Assembly: GCF_000515335.1 (NCBI RefSeq)
Contig: NZ_KI911563.1
Coordinates: 2,124,056-2,188,055 of the forward strand
Reading direction: 5' to 3'
From: Cohnella panacarvi Gsoil 349
GTDB lineage: Bacteria; Bacillota; Bacilli; Paenibacillales; Paenibacillaceae
Length of the DNA stretch: 64,000 nucleotides
In this document: piece by piece, positions 57,960 through 64,000 of the stretch
How positions within the stretch are numbered: position 1 is the stretch's first letter
How the letters are laid out: each line of letters begins with the position of its first letter
Position numbers and translations under genes: made by a program
The notes under the pieces: model-generated
Told to the model about the DNA's origin: nothing
Seen by the model: only the letters and a program-made list of their open reading frames with translations
The model's database searches: none

Positions 57960-59093
57960 TCACTCCTTGGCATGGGCTGCTACGATTTCGCAGACGCGGT
58001 CTACGTCTTCTTCGCGCAGTTGCAGATGCATCGGCAAGGACAGAATCCGTCCGGACATGTCGTGAGCCCGAGGGCATGTTCCTTGCCCATAGGCGTACAT
58101 GGCGTAGTCGGTATTGTCCCGGTAATGAACGCCGGGGTAGATCTCGTTGTCGTTCAGCACATGAAGAAGCTCGTCTCGGTTGCCCGATTCGATCATGAAC
58201 AGATGGCGGGACGACTCGCAGTCCGCGGCGACGGGGATCGGCTTGGCGCGGCTGCTTCCGTGGCCAAGGCGATCCTCGTACCATTGCGCGACTTGCCGGC
58301 GGAACCGGTTATCCTCGTCCAAATACCGAAGTTGGACAAGTCCGATCGCCGCCATGACGGAATTACCGTGATACTTGTACCCCAAATATTCGACATCGTA
58401 TTTCCATTTGTAGTTGCCCGCGCTATGCGTTCGGGTATACGTATCCTTGTTGATGCCGAGCCAAGTGTACTTCCTGCAGATGCCGTCCATCTCTTCGTCC
58501 GCAAAGCAGATCATGCCGGAATCGGCGGTCGGCAAATTTTTGACGGCTTGGAACGAATAGACCGCCACGTCGGCCTCCTTGCCCGGCATTTCCCCGTGGA
58601 GACGGGTTCCGGCCATATGCGCGCCATCCAGGATGAGCGGCAGGCGGTGCTTCCTGCATATGGCGAGAATATCGGCGTATTGCCCCGTATTGCCGCCTAA
58701 TCCTACGAACATGACCGCGCGCGTCCGAGGCCCGATTCGCCGTTCCAAATCTTCCGGGTCCATGCACAGATGCTCGTCAACGTCCGCGAATACGACCTTC
58801 ATTTTCTCGTAGAGGATCGCGTGATTGGTGGAGACGAACGTCAACGGCGTCGAGACGATCTCGTCTCCGTCCTGCCAGCCATGGACTTGCTTTAATATTT
58901 TGACGGCCAAATGCAGGCCAGCGGTTGCCGAATTCACGAAGTGAGCGTGCTTATGACCCGTGTAGGCGCGCCATGCGCTCTCGAATTCCACCGTCTTGAA
59001 CCCGATGCCTGTCCACCCCAGCTCAAGGCATTGGCGGATTTCCTCGATGCATTCATCTACTCGGTAAGTTGGCACGAACAATTGGATAGCCAT
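57960..59093 (-). CDS. DegT/DnrJ/EryC1/StrS-family aminotransferase
   Basis: A 377-residue PLP enzyme that aminates a keto-sugar nucleotide. The catalytic Lys is in VYSFQAVKNLPTADSGMI near residue 190, following LDGAHMAG (PLP Asp) near 165. The N-terminus has FVPTYRVDECIEEIRQCLELGWTGIGFKTVEFESAW, typical of the family. AAGGAGTGAACCGGA precedes the ATG. It is the first gene of a four-gene operon (aminotransferase, GNAT, two glycosyltransferases). No dehydratase making the keto-sugar is in this window, so the nucleotide sugar must come from elsewhere. Confidence 0.87.
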   Translation of the reverse strand: MAIQLFVPTYRVDECIEEIRQCLELGWTGIGFKTVEFESAWRAYTGHKHAHFVNSATAGLHLAVKILKQVHGWQDGDEIVSTPLTFVSTNHAILYEKMKVVFADVDEHLCMDPEDLERRIGPRTRAVMFVGLGGNTGQYADILAICRKHRLPLILDGAHMAGTRLHGEMPGKEADVAVYSFQAVKNLPTADSGMICFADEEMDGICRKYTWLGINKDTYTRTHSAGNYKWKYDVEYLGYKYHGNSVMAAIGLVQLRYLDEDNRFRRQVAQWYEDRLGHGSSRAKPIPVAADCESSRHLFMIESGNRDELLHVLNDNEIYPGVHYRDNTDYAMYAYGQGTCPRAHDMSGRILSLPMHLQLREEDVDRVCEIVAAHAKE

Positions 59094-59177
59094 TCCGGTT
59101 CACTCCTTACTAGGTCGAAATCAATGATAGTTTATGAGAGACGTTCCGATACGGATTGGACGAAAGACGGCCAGAAC

Positions 59178-59224
59178 ACAAAAAAGAACGGCCGTTAGAC
59201 GCATATCGCGCCCCTCGGCCGTTC
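59178..59224 (-). terminator. terminator of the YkvA-like gene
   Basis: GAACGGCCG (59186-59194) and CGGCCGTTC (59216-59224) arms; on the minus strand the stem is followed by TTCTTTTTTG. Confidence 0.8.
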
Positions 59225-59242
59225 ACTTGTATTCAATGAATT

Positions 59243-59614
59243 TTAGAAAATAATCAGACAACCCGATAGAACAACGGCTGCCCAGACCGTAACAATGATC
59301 CCCGCCGCCACCCAATTCTTCGGCTTGTCTCTGGCGACTCTGGCCTCCGCCTTTGCCCTGGCTTCATCCAATACCGACCGAGGCGTCATTCTCAAAGCGA
59401 GCTTCACGCCAAGCGGAATAAGGATGAGGTCATCCAAGTAGCCTAGAATCGGAACAAAATCGGGAATCAAATCGATCGGGCTGAAAGCATACGCCACCAC
59501 GCAAGCCGACAACAGCTTGGCATACCCGGGCGTGCGCGCATCCCGATAAGCATAATAGAGAACGAAGAGCTGCTTCTTCAACTGTCTCGCCCATGCTTGC
59601 AGCGGCTTCAACAT
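59243..59614 (-). CDS. YkvA-like (DUF1232) membrane protein
   Basis: A 123-residue protein with the DUF1232 core AYAFSPIDLIPDFVPILGYLDDLILIPLGVKLALRM near residues 45-80, the signature of the YkvA family, and a C-terminal hydrophobic helix WVAAGIIVTVWAAVVLSGCLIIF. Function is unknown. The ATG at 59614 overlaps the end of the upstream hydrolase gene closely (stop TAG at 59616-59618), so the two genes are coupled. GGGAGC lies upstream. Confidence 0.82.
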   Translation of the reverse strand: MLKPLQAWARQLKKQLFVLYYAYRDARTPGYAKLLSACVVAYAFSPIDLIPDFVPILGYLDDLILIPLGVKLALRMTPRSVLDEARAKAEARVARDKPKNWVAAGIIVTVWAAVVLSGCLIIF

Positions 59615-59615
59615 G

Positions 59616-60464
59616 CTATGCCAGCTCCCGAAGCCACTGCTCGACTTCGCGGAACGCCCCTTCGCTCGATAGGATGCCGTCATGGTCGGCGTCCAGGATC
59701 ATCTTCACTTTGGCGTCGTTATGCTCGGCGAACATCGGAGCGTACTGTCCCGGAACGAACACTTCTTCCTTCTCCCCGACGAGCACGAGCGTCGGCTGGG
59801 TCATCGCCTTCAAGCTGCGCTCGTACTTGGCGCTCGGCGCGCGGGATTGCAGCAGACGGTAGCTGAGTTCGAGCGTCTCCCGACCATGCCGGCGAGCCGG
59901 CGGCTTATCGTTATGCATAACGGTCAGACGGTTGAACCAGCGGATGCCGAGCTTGTTCATGAAGGTTAACACCGCCAGTCTCGGCACGTTCAGCTGGACC
60001 GTGCTCATATGGTTTTTCTCGTAGTTAATGGGCGCTTTCGGGTGAATCGCCGGCGCCAGAAGCAAATAAGCGTTAACCTGCCCGGCAAGCGGCTTGTCGG
60101 CTAGGCGAAGCACGTTGCCTCCTCCGCCCGAATGGGCGGCAAGGATGAGCTTGTCCGCCTGCGGCTCGCTCTTCTCCAGCCACACCGCCAAATCCTCGAT
60201 ATCATGATCGTGCTGGCCCACGTATTCTACGTCGCCTCTGCGGATCGGGTGCAAGCCGTACCCTCTCAGGTCGGGCACGACGACTTGCGCTAACTGCCGC
60301 TTCGCGATGAACTCCGCGAGCGGGTGCAAATATTGTCCATCCTCCGAGATCCCGTGCAGCAGAATCATCAGCTTGTCGCTGTCCGCGCGGTAATGGCGAT
60401 AACATAAGGATCTTCCGTCCCTGGCTTCGTAGGTTTGGATGGGTGGCAGCAATCTCTCGTACAT
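59616..60464 (-). CDS. alpha/beta hydrolase (serine aminopeptidase S33-like)
   Basis: A 282-residue monoacylglycerol-lipase-like hydrolase. Oxyanion segment ILLHGISEDGQYLHPLAEF near residue 35, nucleophile AAHSGGGGNVLRL near 110, Asp in VLVGEKEEVFVPGQYAP near 237, and His in DADHDGILSS near 262 make a triad. GGAGGCCAGTTC precedes the ATG. It is coupled to the DUF1232 gene. The substrate is not predictable from the sequence. Confidence 0.83.
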   Translation of the reverse strand: MYERLLPPIQTYEARDGRSLCYRHYRADSDKLMILLHGISEDGQYLHPLAEFIAKRQLAQVVVPDLRGYGLHPIRRGDVEYVGQHDHDIEDLAVWLEKSEPQADKLILAAHSGGGGNVLRLADKPLAGQVNAYLLLAPAIHPKAPINYEKNHMSTVQLNVPRLAVLTFMNKLGIRWFNRLTVMHNDKPPARRHGRETLELSYRLLQSRAPSAKYERSLKAMTQPTLVLVGEKEEVFVPGQYAPMFAEHNDAKVKMILDADHDGILSSEGAFREVEQWLRELA

Positions 60465-60587
60465 GAACTGGCCTCCGAGGGTGACTATTGACGCGCTAGT
60501 CTTTGAATATCTTGCGAATTACGGCGGGTCGTGAAAATGTTGAATGCGTTTACAGCCCATTATACCATACTCGAATGTCCCTACGTT

Positions 60588-62042
60588 TTACGTACCGCAA
60601 TAGGTCCGGTACGGACGCGTCGCTCCCGCCGGCAGCGCGCAGTATTGTTCCTGCGCGGCGTCGTATGCGAAAGGCCGCGCCAGTACGGCAACCAACCGCT
60701 CCATCGCGCCGTAGTCCCCGCGGTTAGCCGCTTCCAGCGCCTCTTCCACCCGATGGTTGCGCGGGATGACCGCCGGATTGGCGGCACGCATCAGCTGTTG
60801 CGACTCGGCCTGCGAAGCTTGCTGCCTGCCGAGCCTCGCCTTCCAGCGCTCCTCCCACTCGGCAAACTCCGCGCTTCCGAACAGCGCCTCGTCATCCTGC
60901 TTGTTAAGCGTCAGCGCCCGGAACGTGTTCGTGAAGTCCGCCCCTACCCGCTCCATGATCTCGAGCAGGTTCTCGATCAAGGTTTGGTCTTGCTCCTCTT
61001 CGCCTACGAGGCCGAGCTTCGCCCGCATGCCCGCCAGCCAATGGCGGCTGTACTGCGAAGCATAGTCCGCCAGCGCGCCTTCGGCCAGCTTGATGGCCTG
61101 CTCCTCGTCGTCATGCAACAGCGGCAGCAGCGTCTCCGCGAATCTCGCGAGATTCCACCCGCCGATCGGCGGCTGATTGCCGTATGCATAGCGCCCCTGC
61201 GAGTCGATGGAGCTGAATACCGTCGCCGGATCGTACGCGTCCATGAAGGCGCACGGGCCGTAATCGATCGTCTCGCCGCTAATGGCCATGTTGTCGGTGT
61301 TCATGACGCCGTGAATAAAGCCGACGAGCTGCCACTTGGCGATGAGCGCGGCTTGGCGCTTGATCACTTCCCGCAGGAAGTTCAGGTAGCGGTCGTCGTC
61401 ATGCGCGATGCCCGGACAATGCCTCTGCATCGTGTAGTCCGCTAACGCCCGAAGGTCCTCCGCGCTGCCCCATTGCGCCGCGTATTGGAACGTGCCTACG
61501 CGGATATGGCTGGCGGCGGTGCGCGTCAGCACCGCGCCCGGCAGCTCGACCTCGCGCTGGATCGGCTGGCCGGTCGTCGCGACCGCCAGGCTGCGGGTCG
61601 TCGGGATGCCGAGCGCGTGCATCGCTTCGCTGATAATGTATTCGCGCAGCATCGGTCCTATCGCCGCCCGGCCGTCTCCTCGGCGGGAATACGGCGTCGG
61701 GCCGGAGCCTTTAAGCTGAATGTCCACCCGCTCGCCCCGCGGAGTGATCTGTTCGCCAAGCAGCAGCGCCCGTCCGTCTCCCAGCATGTTGAAATACCCG
61801 AACTGATGCCCCGCGTAAGCCTGCGCGATCGGCTCGGCACCTTCCGGAATCCGGTTGCCGGCGAACGCCGCGACGCTATCCTCGCTCCTCAGCGCCTCGG
61901 CGTCCAGTCCGAGGGATTGCGCCAACGGTTCGTTAAGAACGATGAGTTTCGGCGAGCGTACGGGAGTCGGGTTCATCTTGGTATAAAAGGACTCCGGCAG
62001 CCTCGCGTAACTGTTATCGAAATTCCACCCTGGGTTCGTCAT
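60588..62042 (-). CDS. selO: protein adenylyltransferase SelO (YdiU/UPF0061)
   Basis: A 484-residue pseudokinase-fold enzyme that AMPylates target proteins. The N-terminus [18 protein letters not shown] is typical, with the family run [22 protein letters not shown] near residues 80-101 and [45 protein letters not shown] near 113-160. The conserved [25 protein letters not shown] with the DYG-like metal motif is near 235. It is intact and of normal length. GGAGGAAACG precedes the ATG. No obvious operon partners. Confidence 0.92.
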   Translation of the reverse strand: MTNPGWNFDNSYARLPESFYTKMNPTPVRSPKLIVLNEPLAQSLGLDAEALRSEDSVAAFAGNRIPEGAEPIAQAYAGHQFGYFNMLGDGRALLLGEQITPRGERVDIQLKGSGPTPYSRRGDGRAAIGPMLREYIISEAMHALGIPTTRSLAVATTGQPIQREVELPGAVLTRTAASHIRVGTFQYAAQWGSAEDLRALADYTMQRHCPGIAHDDDRYLNFLREVIKRQAALIAKWQLVGFIHGVMNTDNMAISGETIDYGPCAFMDAYDPATVFSSIDSQGRYAYGNQPPIGGWNLARFAETLLPLLHDDEEQAIKLAEGALADYASQYSRHWLAGMRAKLGLVGEEEQDQTLIENLLEIMERVGADFTNTFRALTLNKQDDEALFGSAEFAEWEERWKARLGRQQASQAESQQLMRAANPAVIPRNHRVEEALEAANRGDYGAMERLVAVLARPFAYDAAQEQYCALPAGATRPYRTYCGT

Positions 62043-62432
62043 CGTTTCCTCCTGCTCCCAACTTCGGTCTTAGGTGTATTATAACCTTTTCATTGCGGTA
62101 AGCGTCGCTTCATAAGAAAAGGTTAAACATCGTCGGCATTGCGAAGGGAAGCTTTTACTTCGGCGTGAACAATCAGTCCGCGTTAGGCAGCGATAGGCGT
62201 TAAAGCACAACAACGCCTGCAATCGTGCAGGCGTTGTTGCTAGATCGGGATTGTGATGGGGGAGACCTGCGGATGTGCAGGTAATCCGTATGTTATCCGC
62301 TCAAGTCGACGTTTGGCGTCTAGAGGAACTGTATCTAGGCAGGTATTCACGGATAATCGGTCAATCTGCCGCTTCAAGACTATATAATAGCAGGTAATCG
62401 AATCTCCACCACCGACGGCGCTGCTTGTTCAC
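62043..62432. other. 390-bp gap: terminator hairpin and degenerate repeats
   Basis: A strong hairpin lies at 62208-62239, and three spaced copies of GCAGGTA-type motifs at about 62276 (GTGCAGGTAATCCG), 62339 (GGCAGGTATTCACGG) and 62390 (GCAGGTAATCG), 63 and 51 bp apart. No gene is seen. Confidence 0.5.
62208..62239. terminator. hairpin, probable terminator
   Basis: A perfect 13-bp stem CAACAACGCCTGC / GCAGGCGTTGTTG with a six-base loop, in the gap left of selO and 190 bp from the microsatellite. No T-run of length follows, so efficiency is uncertain; it would end the minus-strand YolD/UvrX transcript. Confidence 0.6.
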
Positions 62433-62734
62433 CTTGCCCTGCTCTGCCTTGCTCTGCCTTGCTCTGCTCTGCCTTGCTCTGCTCTGCCTTGCTCTGCTCT
62501 GCTCTGCTCTGCTCTGCTCTGCTCTGCCTTGCTCTGCTCTGCTCTGCCTTGCTCTGCTCTGCTCTGCTCTGCTCTGCCCTGCTCTGCTCTGCCCTGCCCT
62601 GCCCTGCTCTGCCCTGCCCTGCCCTGCTCTGCCCTGCTCTGCTCTGCCCTGCTCTGCTCTGCTCTGCCTTGCTCTGCTCTGCCTTGCCCTGCCCTGCCCT
62701 GCCCTGCCCTGCTCTGCTCTGCCCTGCTCTGCCC
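62433..62734. repeat. pentanucleotide microsatellite (TGCYY)n, about 60 units
   Basis: About 300 bp of uninterrupted five-base units, read on the plus strand as TGCTC, TGCCT and TGCCC with no other unit type, starting 3 bp past the last unique base and ending next to the stop codon of the YolD-like gene. Only the fourth and fifth bases vary, always C/T. On the minus strand every frame stays open (RAEQS, RAGQS), which produces long spurious reading frames. Confidence 0.95.
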
Positions 62735-62745
62735 GACACGCTCCC

Positions 62746-63066
62746 CTACCCCCGCACCTCCACGATGCTCGCCAGCTTCACCCACTGGTCCCCGATGAAT
62801 ATCCGGTAAGACAGCAAATCCAGCTTCACGATCGTCCCGCTGACCGTCCGGTCGGCCTCCGGCTCCCAGAGCAGCAGCTCGATCTCCTCGCCCGTCTGGC
62901 AAGCCGCGCTAAGACGCTCGTTGATCTCCTCCCATCGCTGCGGGTCGAGCATCGGCTTCGTCCTGCGCTCCGGCCGGTTGTTCATCTCGATAATCCGTTC
63001 CTTATGCTCGGGCAGCATCATGCGGCTCGACTCCCATAGTCCGTTATTCTCGAGCTTCTTCGTCAT
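62746..63066 (-). CDS. YolD-like protein
   Basis: A 106-residue protein of the YolD-like family, which is regularly paired with UvrX/YqjW-type Y-family polymerases. The pattern MTKKLENNGLWESSRMMLPEHKERIIEMNNRPERRTKPMLDPQRWEEIN at the N-terminus, and TVSGTIVKLDLLSYRIFIGDQWVKLASIVEVRG at the end, is typical. It overlaps the polymerase stop codon by four bases and is translationally coupled. Its 3' end abuts the pentanucleotide microsatellite. Confidence 0.87.
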   Translation of the reverse strand: MTKKLENNGLWESSRMMLPEHKERIIEMNNRPERRTKPMLDPQRWEEINERLSAACQTGEEIELLLWEPEADRTVSGTIVKLDLLSYRIFIGDQWVKLASIVEVRG

Positions 63067-64000
63067 CTATAGTGCCCTCCGATCTTGCCGGCTCTATCCT
63101 CGGCTTGCCCCGCGGCCGTCTTCGAGACGGCTCGCATGATCGCGGTGCTGCCGTATTTATCCTTGAGCGCGTCCGTCGCCCGCTCCAGCATGCGGAATCG
63201 GTCCCGCTCGTCGAACAGCGACAGTTGGTACTCCTCCTCGCCGGACAATTGGGTGAGTCCGACCGCCACCTTGCGCACCGGCTCGCCGCCCCAATGCCGC
63301 TCGAACAGCTCGACCGCCGCCTTGTACACGTGGTTCGTCACGTTCGTCGGCTCCGGCATCTTCGACTGCCGATAGAAGCCGGTCGGGCGGTCGAAGTCGG
63401 CGCCTTGACACCCGGCCGACACGACGAAGCCCATGAAACCGAGCCCCCGGCAACGCCTGCACACGAGCTCGGTCAACTCCAATAGCACGACCTTGAGCTC
63501 CTCCATCGTCCGGTAATCGCGCGGCAGCGTCATCTGATGGCCGACGCTCTTCGGCGGCGTCTTGTGCGTGTACGGGCTGACCGGACTGTCGTCCTTGCCG
63601 TTGGCGAGCCGCCAGTACAGCTCCGCGTCGATGTCGCAGTTTTTCCTGAACTTGCGGCGCATAAGCCGCTTCAATTCGGGCAGCGGCGTCCTCGCCAAAT
63701 CCCCGATCGTCGGCATCCCCATCGCCGTAAAATGCGCCGTCATCCGGCTCCCGACCATGAACATCTTATTGATCGGCTGCTTCCACAACAGCTCCGGCAA
63801 ATCCGCCTCGCGCAGCACGAACAGCCCGGTGTCGTTCTTTTTGGCCCATAGGTCGCAAGCCATCTTCGCCGTCACCTTGGAATAGCTGATCCCAAGCCGC
63901 GTATAAATTCCCGTCTCGCTCCGCACTTGATCCTGGATCGCCTGCGCGATCTCGAGCGGCGTGCCGAACAGCTTCTGGCTGCCCGTCACGTCGATGAACT
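63063..64000 (-). CDS. UvrX-like Y-family DNA polymerase, 5' end outside the window
   Basis: A partial translesion polymerase (DinB/UmuC superfamily). Visible parts include FIDVTGSQKLFG (palm region following the catalytic site), KLFGTPLEIAQAIQDQVRSETGIYTRLGISYSKVTAKMACD, the DNA-binding HhH segment, and a little-finger domain ending GGHYR. The frame is open to the right window edge, so the N-terminus and catalytic Asp-Glu lie outside. It forms an operon with the YolD-like gene. In Firmicutes such pairs are often part of damage-induced or mobile-element-borne cassettes. Confidence 0.85.
   Translation of the reverse strand, partial: FIDVTGSQKLFGTPLEIAQAIQDQVRSETGIYTRLGISYSKVTAKMACDLWAKKNDTGLFVLREADLPELLWKQPINKMFMVGSRMTAHFTAMGMPTIGDLARTPLPELKRLMRRKFRKNCDIDAELYWRLANGKDDSPVSPYTHKTPPKSVGHQMTLPRDYRTMEELKVVLLELTELVCRRCRGLGFMGFVVSAGCQGADFDRPTGFYRQSKMPEPTNVTNHVYKAAVELFERHWGGEPVRKVAVGLTQLSGEEEYQLSLFDERDRFRMLERATDALKDKYGSTAIMRAVSKTAAGQAEDRAGKIGGHYR

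Noticed and set aside
62425-63039. Long low-complexity frames over the microsatellite on both strands
   Set aside because: They arise because a stop-free five-base unit stays open in all frames; no ribosome binding site or unique sequence supports them.

Overview
This 64-kb window looks like a chromosome segment of a low-to-moderate GC Firmicute of the Paenibacillaceae (Paenibacillus/Cohnella type). This is inferred from gene content, not from a marker gene. The clues are a NasB/C/D/E assimilatory nitrate and nitrite operon with GlnR/TnrA-like boxes, a TmrB homologue, a YdjO-like protein beside a cold-shock gene, an LtaS-type enzyme, an SLH-domain protein, a YolD plus UvrX-like pair, strong AGGAGG-type ribosome binding sites and frequent TTG/GTG starts. 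No rRNA or tRNA gene was seen.

Layout. 0-9.7 kb: aldose epimerase, a sparse 480-bp gap holding a candidate small RNA, a DHA2-type MFS exporter divergent from its TetR repressor, PAP2 phosphatase, LTA-synthase-like sulfatase, LplT-like transporter, and a Fur-box-controlled FhuF-like protein. 9.7-19.3 kb: a secreted SLH protein, an array of thirteen 50-bp hairpin-bearing repeats, then the minus-strand operon nasD-nasE-nasB-nasC. 19.3-30.4 kb: YdjO-like and Csp genes, an ion-transporter-superfamily permease, a MoaD-like protein coupled to an Asp-box propeller and divergent from a molybdopterin oxidoreductase, DinB-like protein, ECF sigma factor with a DUF4179-like partner, RibD-like reductase, and a TPP riboswitch leading into a divergent IF-3 paralogue and an acyl-CoA-dehydrogenase-like flavoprotein. 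30.4-44.2 kb: Uma2 nuclease, topB (apparently with a CTG start), CBS protein, two exported proteins, an NCS1 permease-nitrilase operon with a 19-codon leader ORF, MMPL transporter with TetR, TmrB and an esterase. 44.2-59.1 kb: a glycan assembly cluster (four large glycosyltransferases, AsnB, GNAT and DegT-family aminotransferase) interrupted by an IS256-family insertion with an intact 8-bp target duplication. 59.1-64 kb: YkvA-like protein, hydrolase, SelO, a 300-bp pentanucleotide microsatellite, YolD-like protein, and a UvrX-like polymerase cut off by the window edge.

How the genes fit together. The nas operon reduces nitrate to ammonium and appears nitrogen-controlled by two near-identical inverted GlnR-like sites. 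The glycan cluster pairs aminosugar formation and acylation with multidomain transferases, probably for a surface or S-layer glycan. Several loci are classic regulator-target pairs (TetR/MFS, TetR/MMPL, sigma/anti-sigma). The least expected arrangement is the TPP riboswitch controlling an orphan infC-like gene and a flavoprotein.
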